Assembly: GCF_027596085.1 (NCBI RefSeq)
Contig: NC_072460.1
Span: 7,022,512-7,086,511 of the forward strand
Reading direction: 5' to 3'
DNA from: Anoplopoma fimbria
Taxonomy: Eukaryota; Chordata; Actinopteri; Perciformes; Anoplopomatidae
DNA: 64,000 nt
The stretch's first letter is position 1. Each line of letters starts with the position of its first letter. Below the pieces are notes generated by a model. The model worked only from the letters and a program-made list of their open reading frames with translations. It did not search any database and had not been told where the DNA came from. A program made the position numbers and the translations under genes. Shown piece after piece: positions 38,935 to 52,671 of the stretch.

Positions 38935-40317
38935 TGCACGGTTCCCATACTTTAAATGTAGCTCATGTCATCTTGTGGCACTTGTCCTACTACAAAGCAG
39001 TTTGACTGGGACATTGACCCAAAAACACAGCACTAAAGTAGGACAATAACACTTTAAATCCGTAAACCAGAACAACAAAGCGTTGAAACTAACATAATTA
39101 GATTGTTAAATGTATTTATTTAACTCAACGTAGCTTCAATCTGTCATGTAATAAGCTACTTCAGTAAGAACAAATATCAAATACTACTGAGACCACGACA
39201 GAAAATCACTGTCCAGCCATAAATCTACCTAGTCTTCATTGTTTAAAGGCAGTAGCCGGTCTGGACTGTGCGTGTTTGAATTCTTCCTCACAAACAGCAT
39301 GAGGCAGCAGTTGTTGACCAGTTATCAAAATCAAACAGCACAGCAGCTTCCTGTCTGGGTGAAGAGGTGTTTCTCACCACGAGCTGTTGGACTGTTCGGT
39401 GGAGTGAAACCCGTGAAGTCCTGTGTTTTCGGCTGCTACATGATTCAACACCTCTGATTTCCTCCTGTGTGACATAGTGCGGTGTCAGTCGTGGAAGAGG
39501 GAAAAGTTCCTCCAACAAGCCCAAAGGAACATTAAGGCAGCATGACCCTTTTCAGTGTTACAACTATACAATAACAAATACATCTGAGTTTTTATAATAG
39601 ATCTCTCTCATTATAACGAAAACACATCTTATTGAACCCCCCAATTTTTTTATTTTTCAGAGATTTCAGAATCATAACCACACAAATAGCCTATTATTTG
39701 ATTGTTATTTAGTGTTTTTTTTATTAATCATATTGAACCTGACATGCGAGAACCATCTTAAAAGCTATTGAAACTGGCAGGCACTTTAAAAAAAAAGTCT
39801 TGGCTTGTGATTGGATTAACCATCCGTCAATCAAATTCATACCAAAGTTAGTCAGGAAAAGAGAGATCTTTTCTATCAAGAAAAGCCTTCAGTGCTGTTG
39901 TTAGCTTTTCTGTCAGTGAAGAAATACCCTCCAGCTCTGGTATACCTGAAGCTATTACAGCATCTGTGCAAACCTCTTTAGGAGTCAAACGAATAGTCGC
40001 CTCCTCGTGTTGTCTCACACACCTAAACCAGGAGCTACTGGCAGAAAACGCCAGTAGCTCCCAGTGTGTGAAGGACGCTGATTGGTCCGTGACCAGTTGT
40101 GGCTTGACATTAACGCATTACTTGAAGCCTGACAAGATATATTTTCATCTGATATGTGAACTAAATTCTAGCGAGATCTCATGCTATCGCGATAATCCAG
40201 TTTGCGTGCAAGGAAAGGGAACCTCTGTATTAAAGCAAAAAGAAAGACCACCAGATCCCCTTCAAACTTTGTTTTATGTCTCATCCTGTTCCTTAAGTTG
40301 CGTTTTACTTTATTCTT
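38935..40317. other. Intergenic, no gene recognised
   Basis: Short ORFs only. No supported feature. Confidence 0.5.
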
Positions 40318-40558
40318 AAATGTCATTATTTCCTGTTATATTTTCGGGTTGTTTCAGATCACTTCCTGCCTTTGTGTGTTTTCCCACCTTCTGTCTGGAT
40401 CCACCTGTATCTAATCACCGACACCTCCCCAGTGTATTTAATCCCTGTGTTCCCCTGTCTCTGTGTCAGTTCATATTAGTCTTTCGTGTCAAGCGTTCCA
40501 GCGAGTACCACCAGTGTCCATCAAGGAATAAATGTTTATAAATCTGCTTGAAATGTCA
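40318..40558. mobile_element. Possible retroposed insert with 8-bp flanking repeats
   Basis: AAATGTCA occurs at 40318-40325 and 40551-40558. The enclosed segment holds GATCACTTCCTGCCTTTGTG, a TATA-like GTATTTAATCC and GTGTCAAGCGTTCCAG, phrases recurrent in fish LTR or LINE promoters, and ends soon after GGAATAAATG. Type not settled. Confidence 0.35.
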
Positions 40559-42049
40559 CTGACCTTCTCTATTGGTTACATCACCCTTAACATGATGGTT
40601 ACTCTGGTGGCACAAACTAAGAATATATTCAGACCAAATGGTAATTCGGGAAAAAAATGATGCCGATGAAATGGACTTTTGTATTTTCCCCAACAGAACT
40701 AAGGCTCCCAATGTTCCATGAAAGTGTTCCATATCCTTGTGAACTCCATGTCTCTCCATATACACACATATCAACAGGATGTTGAAAACCGGCGGTAATG
40801 CAGGCAAAACCCAAACAATTATTGTACTATTACTGTTCTCTTTGTGTAACATTTGATGTGTTTTCGTCATCTTGTGTCTAGTGGGTAAAAAATGAAATCA
40901 GTATGGAGTTGAAAACTCTTCCTCCGTACACATACAATATTAAATACAGACTTAAAATAAAGACTTCCGTCAGAAATCTGTAGTTTGATGGAAATGATCT
41001 CATCTCAGACTGACTTCAGTTAGTGTCTGTGCTGCATTCAGAGACCTGTATCACCTCCACATAATAAACTCACTATAGAGGAAACTCAAGACAAAAGACT
41101 CCAATAGCATCACCATATCTCCATCCGTGCATTTCTACCTCAGCGGTATTGGCCTTCCCGTTGCCATGGTAACACCAGGCATAGAGATGTGGTTGTGAGT
41201 CAGAAGCTAAAGTAAATGTCCCTGAAACTTGTGAAAGATATTTATCCGGGAGCGGAACAGACAAAATAATAAAGCAAGAACACCGCTCCAACACAAAACC
41301 TCTGCAGGCAAGGGTCAGAGACACACACACATACACACATACACCCAGTTTGAAGAGAGTATAGATATCCACCTCCACTTGATGACGATATATCTCTCTG
41401 AAGACACACACCTCTTCTTGTGCACTATCACGGTGCTCGGGGATTTTACATGAATGAATAATTGATGTTTAAAACAAATTCTGTATCAAAACATTAGCAT
41501 TACACTGCTACTTGAACATTTTCAAATCTGATCATTTTCATAAAAGTACTTCAGTGTGTTCTCCGGAGCTCCATCATCAGCAAGGGTAGAGCCCAGACAT
41601 GTGGAAGAGATCATCCAAATTACACTCTTCTTTTAATGCTGTCTCAGTATACTGATTCACCAGCAGGTGAAAAATAATTCTGTGAATTGCAATCTGCATG
41701 ATGATATTGCCCTCGGCCACAAGAGGTCAGGGTTGCATGCTTTTCGAGTCCTCACAGTCTCCATTACTGTGAGCTCATTACAGTTAGATGCCTTACATTA
41801 TGTGTAATGGTCAAAAAAATGATAACTGCATCTAAACAGGCTTGGTGCATCTCTCTTTTTAATTGATTAAATTCTAAGTTTTTCGGCGTATGTCAGGGGG
41901 AGTGAACAGCAAGGATAATGATGGCAGTGATTGGTTTTCTATCACTTTCTATGGATCTTTATTGGATGTACTGTTTTTCTCAGATGTTCGTCCTCTACCT
42001 GCAGTTTGAAAACTTCCATTCCTTGCGAATTTATACTTCTACACAACTA
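40559..42049. other. Intergenic, no gene recognised
   Basis: No supported feature; short ORFs only. Confidence 0.5.
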
Positions 42050-42095
42050 CAGCACCAGTCAAAAGTTTGGACACACTTTCTCATTCAATGGTTTT

Positions 42096-42139
<44 letters not shown>

Positions 42140-42303
42140 TTTTTCTACATTGTAGATTAATATTGAAGACATCCAAACTATGAAGGAACACATATGGAAT
42201 TATGTGGTAAAGAAACAAATGCAGAAACCAGAATATGTTTTATATTTTAGATTCTTCAAAGTAGTTGAATGAGAAGGTGTGTCCAAACTTTTGACTGGTA
42301 CTG
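42050..42303. mobile_element. Tc1-type MITE, copy 2, with internal (CTTT)n
   Basis: Same element as 8030-8256, in the same orientation and flanked by TA. It differs mainly by an expanded (CTTT)11 run at 42097-42140, where copy 1 has an irregular T-rich stretch, and a short deletion in CAAATGC..AGAAACC. Confidence 0.9.
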
Positions 42304-43007
42304 TACATTTCAGATGAAAACATTTTTATTAGTCAACATTTACTTCACAGCTATTTTACTTGACAAATTAAATAGTCACAAAATGCAATCTTTTGGTTTC
42401 GTATACATGGACAGGAATCCGTCTTTATTATGGCGCTCAGGACGAAAACAATGCCAATGGAAAGTAACTTAGGGTCCCTTCTTGTAGTGGACGCACGAAT
42501 TACACGCATTAATGCGACTATTCATGGGTCAGGAATAAAGTATCAAGAAAGAACAGTTTAGATCTAACCTGCGAGAGCAGTATTCAACAAGTGTTGTGGT
42601 TTTATTGCCAAAACGTAACTTTTGTGTTGGTTTTCCCAAACCTAAGTGGTTTTGTTGATTGAATCTAATTAGACGTAGTTAATTTAAGCTCAACTATGAT
42701 CTTTTTTTATCCAGAAAAGAAGTCGTTTCGAGCAACAAGGAAAAAATATGGACAATTTGTGTCCCTGTACATTAAACAAATCATAAACTGCCGTGAGACT
42801 GTGTTGAGAGAGTGCCAGCTCCGGAGACGGACCATGCAGCTGTAGCAACTTAAATTCAGCCAGCACAAACCCTGGCCCCTTGGTCCCCGAAGTGACTGTC
42901 CGCTCTCCTCCCGGCTGTTGTCTCATGGCACAGGGGAATTGGCCACCATCCCCTCTGTTCCTCTCATTTTCTGTAACCAGTGTAACGTTAGCATGAAGAC
43001 AGGGAGG
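42304..43007. other. Intergenic, no gene recognised
   Basis: Nothing supported. The minus-strand ORF at 42690-43124 runs into the dispersed repeat that follows and has no known domain. Confidence 0.45.
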
Positions 43008-43107
43008 AATAAGCAGGTTGTGCTGTGAATTTAATGCTACACAGTGGCTACAGAAAAAGTAAAATGATACTATGGGGAGAGGTGAGAAGGGGGTTTGATC
43101 AAGATAT
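43008..43107 (-). repeat. Dispersed 100-bp repeat, copy A
   Basis: The reverse complement matches 48845-48944 almost throughout, including CTCTCCCCATAGTATCATTT and CACTGTGTAGCATTAAATTC. Family unknown. Confidence 0.85.
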
Positions 43108-44093
43108 ATATAAGTAAGTGTCATACCTTCATCGTGACGATTATCGTGACCAATTTTGCATTGGTGCCAGTTCTGCTGATGTTAACGGGTTGAAAATTGC
43201 AAGTCCAACAACCCAATCATAAACATGTTTTTTCACCTTTGACTGAAAAATGCTTCCAGAAAAAATAACACATTTTCTGCTGTTGACTGTTACTTATTAT
43301 TTAAACGTTTGTTCTCTTGTTTTTGGGCTCTGACCAGCAGCTGCGTATTTCTAACTCAAGATGGCCAAATCCTGATACATGACCAAACTTAACGCCAACC
43401 AGACTGCAATTATTACCAAATGAACTTATTTATGGCTCTGATAATAACTGGTCGGACTCAATGATATGGCCTGTCAGAGTTAGCTTAATAAAGGATTTAA
43501 CTGTATTCTACTTTGCCTCTGATTTACATTCATTGCAGCGTATCGTATTAGCTAACATGCACATCATGACAGCGATTAAGCTGAAGAGGCTGTAAAATCA
43601 CTCGGCAGAGATATTGCTAGCTAACGGTAGCTAAACAAAGTGCAAATGCTTACTTAGTACGTTGACTAAAAAACTAACAAGTACCGTAAAAGTTCAGATT
43701 TATAGAGGCATAACAGTATAAAATTGGACAATTGGTGCCACATCCTGACAACAATAAAGAGACCTAGCTAACGTTAGCTCTCCTCGGTGTTCCTTTTCAC
43801 AAATCAGACATATTCTAAACTCAGTGTTTATTGTTAGTGATCTGTTATATTCTGTTTTATATATATTCTGGAAATCTGTATGCATGTTACAGTTTTGACG
43901 CTGAGGGGTTGACTTTGAGCAAAGTGGGATGTTGATTAAAAAGTGATCTACGTGGATATGATTAAAGAGTCCCTGAACCCTCCACAGCTGAATGGTAGCA
44001 AAATACACACAAAAGGTGTATACTACCTTGTCTATTTGCATCAGTAGATTTCTCATTAATTCACTAAAAGCTACCATTAGAAAATGAGTCATT
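43108..44093. other. Intergenic, no gene recognised
   Basis: Includes TTAGCTAACGTTAGC-type short palindromes near 43552, 43618 and 43766. No gene seen. Confidence 0.5.
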
Positions 44094-44760
44094 TACATAT
44101 TTCAAACATAACATTTTAGAAAACCTTTGATACTAAAAAAGAATTGTCTTAATGTATGAAATCAACTGGGACCGTTTCATGGTGATATCTATTAGTGGAT
44201 TTATTCACCTTATTCACCTGTAGTGTCTTCAAAAATGTATGGAATTTTACGAAACATAACTTTAAAGGCTGTTTTCTCTCAATGCGTTTTTTCTCAGACT
44301 CTGAACCAGAAATCTCCACTTAAGAATCACTTGCGTACACTAAACTTTTTGGTTTAATTCTTATCTAAATTTTGAATATTCTCTTATATCTTTCATAGCC
44401 GGATTTACACAACATTTATCACTAAAAACATGCAGAAATGTCTATGGCTGTTGACAGTATTTTCTGAATCATTGAGTGATATAAAGAGATATCCCAAATC
44501 CCCTCTCAAATCTTTAAATCTAATATGTCAATTATAATGAAACAACATTTTTTAACCTGGCTTTATCCGATGTTAACATTTCTGGCCGGATATGTTTGTA
44601 AAGGATCACATATTTGGGATATTTAAATATAACATTTTCAGAAAACTTGTACTAAAAAGAACAATCGGTTTAATTGAAGTAAGCAACTGGGAAGTTTTAT
44701 TATGATATTAATTAATAAAACTTTTGACCCTATTCACCTAATGTTAAAATTATTAATAAG
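44094..44760. repeat. Diverged direct duplication, about 510 bp apart
   Basis: The segment at about 44094-44230 (ATAACATTTT.AGAAAAC, ACTAAAAA.GAA, AAGCAACTGGGA-like, ATTCACCT) recurs at about 44605-44745. The copies are clearly diverged. Element type unknown. Confidence 0.55.
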
Positions 44761-45654
44761 TAAACTGCAAGTTTTTCTTTGTAAAACCGTGACGTGACAT
44801 GATGCTTGATAAATAAACTGAGTATGCATTGCTCTGCAAAGAAAAGAGTCTATGAAGCTGTGCCCTCTGTCAGATTCCTGCTGATTGCAGTACAGTGGCC
44901 TAAGCCTCTGTAAATTCCTCTTTTGATTAGAGCTACAAATAAAGCTTTTCTAGCCACTGAGCTGTGACAATAGACAGTCTGCTCTCTAAGTCCAGCCAGC
45001 CTGGTATGCAGGGCAATGACTGCCACAATGGGATGGCATAATACAAAGGGCAGGACTTGTTTTTATCTGACAGTGCTGGGTTTTTAGCCCTGCTAGCAAA
45101 GCTAAGGTCCCTCAGGGCTTGTTTGGGTGTAAGGAATAGCGAGAACTCCAGGGGCCACTAACAATTAATAATTTGAATCACTTGAGCTTCTCAAATCAGC
45201 AAATCTCTGCTAGTCTTTTTTTGTAGTTACATTTTTTTTATTTATGCACATACAGCATAAAACCAGTTAATCGAAATTAAACAGATGTGACAATAAAAAA
45301 ATTCATACAACGGATCTTCTCAGATCAATTTAAAAAAAGAAAGGAAGAAAAAAAGCTAAATAATAAATAGAACATGACTTAGCAAAAAAATTAAAGAATA
45401 CATTTAATGTGAAAAAGTTACTTAAAGATGATGTCAGTGAAAGTGGCAGGAAGATATATTTATATTAACCCAGATATCTTGACTGAGTCATGTGACGTTA
45501 CGTTCATAGCTGACGTTACGTTACAGGTGTACTTATTTTAAGCCTGTTTTTCTTACCATAACCAAGTAGTTTTGTTGCATAAACCTAACCACGCGCCAAC
45601 CTTCTGTATCAAGTTGCATCAGGGGCTTCTGCCCCAGTGGAAAATAGAAAAGTA
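44761..45654. other. Intergenic with AACCAAGTAGTTTTG repeat
   Basis: No gene. TGACGTTACGTT occurs twice near 45491-45525 and the AACCAAGTAGTTTTG phrase of 34740-34995 recurs at about 45560. Confidence 0.5.
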
Positions 45655-47520
45655 GGGATAATAATAATGGTAATAATAACTTTATTTAAAGGGCACCTTT
45701 TAAAAACAGAGTTTACAAAGTGCTTTGACAGAAAACTCAGAAAAGCAAGGCAAAAAAACATAAAATACATGTAGAATAATATAGAAAAGAATTTTGTAAA
45801 AGAATTTAGTAAAACCAATTATAAAATAAAGAATTAAAGCGACGACATCACATAAAAGTCTGTAAAAATGGGTTTTAAGAAGTGATTTAAAAGAGATTAC
45901 TGATTCTGCGAGCCTTATCTCCTCAGGCAGGTCATTTCAAAGCCGAGGGTTACTGATGGCAAAAGCACGATCACCTTTAGTTTTCAGCCTCGACTTTGGA
46001 AAAGCCAGAAAGGCCCCACCTGAGGATCTACAGCTGGATCTGGCTCATACGGGCTCAACATTTCTACTATATATGTTGTGGCCAGACCCAGACGTGCTTA
46101 AAAAGTGATCAGTAAAATCTTAAAATCAATTCTAAAACGAACAGGGAGCCAGTGAAGAGAAGCCAGGATCCAGGTGATGTGATGTCGCCTGTTAAAACCA
46201 GTAAGAAGCCTAGCTGCTGCGTTCTGAACTGGAGGCGAGAGAGTGACTTGTGGTTGACGCCAGAGAGGAAGGATATACAGTAGTCCAGTCTTGAAAAGAT
46301 AAATGCATGAATGATTTTTCCAGGTCAGGGTGAGTGAGTATCGGGTTGATTTTAGAGATGGTTCTGATTTGAAGGAAATAGGACTGGACAACTTTTGTGA
46401 TGTGTGGTTTGAAGCTTAAATCTGAGTCAAATACAACTCCTAAGTTTCTGGCAATGGACTTTATGTTAACAGACAGGGGACCAAGGGTACTTTCAATGGG
46501 ACTGATGGGGTTCAGGGGACTTAATAATATGATTTCCGATTTTGAGTTATTGAGTTGAAGAAAGTTTTGTGAAATCCAACAGTTGATATCATTAAGACAG
46601 TCTAAAACAGCAGCTAGGCTGCTTGGGTCATCAGGTCTCAAGAGAAGGTATATCTGTGTGTCGTCTGCGTAGCAATGAAAAGAGACATTGTGACTTGACC
46701 TAGTGGGAGCATATATATGGAAAATAAAATTGCACCTAAAATTGAACACCACAGGTAATATGAGATGTAGAGGATAAGTAATTACCTATGGGGACCGCGT
46801 TGGTTCTTTCTGTAAGGTAAGAACAAAACCAACTAAGTGCAGCGTCCTGGATGCCAACCTAGTTTTAAGATGGTCGATTAAAATGGCATAGTCTACTGTA
46901 TCAAAGGCTGCACTTAGGTCTAAAATAACTTAAATTGAACTCTCCCCCTGTCAGCTGCTAAAAGGAAGTCATTGGATACCTTGAGGAGGGCAGTTAATGT
47001 ACTATGTAAAGCTCTAAAACCTGACTGAAACTTCTCGAAGACATAATTAAGACACATAAAAGCTAAAAGTTGGGTTGAACCCACTTTCTCTAAAACTTTT
47101 GTTAAAAACAGAAGTTTAGAATTTGGCCTAAAATTGCTAAGAGCAGAGGGATCAAGGTTAGGTTTCTTTAAAAGAGGTTGGATCACAGCATGTTTGTTGC
47201 TAATGAGCTATTAATAATCAATAAAATACTGGGCCCAACTGTATCAATCACCTCTTTAAGAAATTTAGTTGGTATAAAATCAAGGCTGCACATGGTTGAT
47301 TTCATATGGGATATAGTTTCAGCTAAGAAGGACAGCGATACAGGTTCAAAATTGCTAAAATAATTAAGAATATCCCTACTGACATGTAAAATACGGTCTG
47401 GGGGGGGAATTTGTTGCCTTATGTCCTTAACTCTATTTGTAAAAAAGATTAAAAACTGCTCACACATCTCTTGTGAGGCATCAGTAAAATGACAGGGGGA
47501 GGGGGTGACCATTGAGTCAA
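45655..47520 (-). mobile_element. Degenerate L2/CR1-type LINE
   Basis: Minus-strand pieces in order: LDFIPTKFLKEV with SILLIINSSL (about 47230-47290), LLKKPNLDPSALSNFRP and SGFRALHSTLTALL (47180-46960), then CYADDTQIYLLLRPDDPSSL with the catalytic YADD (about 46670) and NFLQLNNSKSEIILL (about 46560). The 3' end is TTTGTAAACTC plus TTTAAATAAAGTTATTATTA, a typical TTATT-type tail. The 5' portion and endonuclease are absent and frames are broken. Confidence 0.82.
46210..47290 (-). pseudogene. LINE reverse transcriptase remnant (YADD motif)
   Basis: Fragments of the reverse transcriptase of the element above, interrupted near 46752-46920 and shifted in frame near 46210-46260. Family role: target-primed reverse transcription; not functional here. 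Confidence 0.8.
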
Positions 47521-47544
47521 TAATCTTAAAAAAATATATATATG

Positions 47545-47715
47545 TACACAAGGTTGGTGGTTCGAACCTGGCCTCTACAGTCAACCTGCCGGGGTGTCCT
47601 TGAAAGAGACACCTAACCCCAAGTTGCTCCCCGGGGATGGGTTAAATGCAGAAGGAAAATTTTGTGTATATATGTATCTATGTATGTACATGGCCAATAA
47701 AGCCGACCCTTTGAT
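47545..47715 (+). mobile_element. tRNA-derived SINE fragment
   Basis: B-box GGTTCGAACCTGG at about 47561, body CCTAACCCCAAGTTGCTCCC and a 3' end ATGCAGAAGGAAAATTT followed by CCAATAAAG, as in common teleost SINEs. The 5' tRNA head with its A box is missing. Confidence 0.65.
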
Positions 47716-47776
47716 AGCAACTTTCAAATTACTTGACAAAAATTACTCGTATTCATTCATATATATATATACACAC

Positions 47777-48103
47777 TGTGATGAACCCTCCCCTCCACAA
47801 GGGGTGTGTGTCCTGTTTGTTTTAGGTGTTGTTCATCAGCTGATTAGCCACACCTGAGCCTGGTGGGCGTTCCAGATATAAAGACTCAGCACCTGGAAGG
47901 GGAGGTCTGCTGACATGGCTACTGTTTTGTTTTATTTGCCCTACACATTTTGACACATCCACACATGCTGACATCACTGATTACTGACTCTCAATGTTTG
48001 TTTAGTTTGGTTTATGTATTCTTTAAAAAAAAGTGTTTATTTATTACTTTTACAGTCGTCTGGTCTCCCATTCATGTTACAGCCTTTGAGCCTGGTTGTA
48101 ACA
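47777..48103 (+). mobile_element. Probable solo LTR
   Basis: Starts TGTGATGAACCCTCCC and ends GGTTGTAACA, with a TATA-like GATATAAAG at about 47875 in a context (CCACACCTGAGCCTGGTGGG) recurrent in fish Ty3-type LTRs. No internal region is present. Exact target duplication was not found. The 3' 254 bases recur at 48530-48783. Confidence 0.55.
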
Positions 48104-48529
48104 ACATACATACATACATACATACATACGTACTGTATTTATATTATATATATATATATATTATACTATTATATGTTAATAAAAGGAAGTGCCGAAGTGA
48201 TTCAGAAACTGCCGTAAAGCAGTACCTCTGACAGTGTGACGTCATCGCATTTTTTGAACACCTTTTAGAACAGATACGTGACCTTAAAAAATGCAATATT
48301 CAGCTGAGTTTATTATTTTAGCCCCACCCTTTGATAGCAACTTTCAAATTACTTGACAAAAAATTACATCGTGAGAAAAGTGGATTCTGAGGATAAAACC
48401 CCGTTGGCTCCCATTCATTCTGGACTCGCCTACGAGCGCCCCGCATGGTCAAAGATTATTACTGCAACCAGTCCGGAAACCCGGAACTAACCCCGAGTGC
48501 CAGTTCTCCTCATATTAGACATTCTCTGG

Positions 48530-48783
48530 CCACACCTGAGCCTGGTGGGCGTTCCAGATATAAAGACTCAGCACCTGGAAGGGGAGGTCTGCTGACATGG
48601 CTACTGTTTTGTTTTATTTGGCCTACACATTTTGACACATCCACACATGCTGACATCACTGATTACTGACTCTCAATGTTTGTTTAGTTTGGTTTATGTA
48701 TTCTATAAAAAAAAGTGTTTATTTATTACTTTTACAGTCGTCTGGTCTCCCATTCATGTTACAGCCTTTGAGCCTGGTTGTAT
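48530..48783 (+). mobile_element. 5'-truncated second copy of the LTR-like element
   Basis: Nearly identical to 47848-48101 (few single-base differences), offset by 682 bases. A separate shared phrase, TTGATAGCAACTTTCAAATT, occurs at 47711 and 48331 with an offset of 620, so the duplication has a mosaic structure. Confidence 0.8.
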
Positions 48784-48844
48784 ATATATACATACATACA
48801 TACATACATATATATATATATATATTATATATATATATTATTAT

Positions 48845-48944
48845 ATCTCTTGATCAACCCCCTTCTCACCTCTCCCCATAGTATCATTTTTACTTTTTCT
48901 GGAGCCACTGTGTAGCATTAAATTCACAGCACAGCCTGCTTATT
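48845..48944 (+). repeat. Dispersed 100-bp repeat, copy B
   Basis: Inverse match of 43008-43107. It stops about five bases before the palindrome at 48949. Confidence 0.85.
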
Positions 48945-48948
48945 ACAT

Positions 48949-48999
48949 ATTTTACTTGGTTACACTTTTACTTCATATATATATATATATATATATATA

Positions 49000-49041
<42 letters not shown>

Positions 49042-49066
49042 GTATAGAGTTTTACTTCATATATAC

Positions 49067-49112
<46 letters not shown>

Positions 49113-49182
49113 GTATAGAGTTTTACTTCATATATATACTATATATTTATATATCTGAAGTAAAAGTGTAACCAAGTAAAAT
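48949..49182. repeat. Perfect 27-bp inverted repeat enclosing an AT palindrome
   Basis: Left arm 48949-48975 and right arm 49156-49182 are exact reverse complements (left begins ATTTTACTTGGTTACAC). The 180-base core consists of TA runs broken by TATGAAGTATAGAGTTTTAC motifs that form further nested inverted repeats. Confidence 0.93.
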
Positions 49183-52596
<3,414 letters not shown>

Positions 52597-52671
52597 CGGC
52601 GCCCACCTTCCCAAAAACCTCTCCTTTTTTCTACCCGAACCAGTCAAAGAAGGGAACCCTTTCCTTCCCAG
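52597..52671 (+). other. stk35 3' UTR up to a strong splice donor
   Basis: CCTTCCCAG|GTAAGC lies 75 bases after the stop codon. It suggests that the transcript continues into a 3'-UTR intron. A candidate acceptor is TGTGTCTTTGCAG at 62301-62313. Confidence 0.5.

Noticed and set aside
42690..43124. 144-residue minus-strand ORF
   Set aside because: Overlaps the dispersed 100-bp repeat and shows no protein family features.
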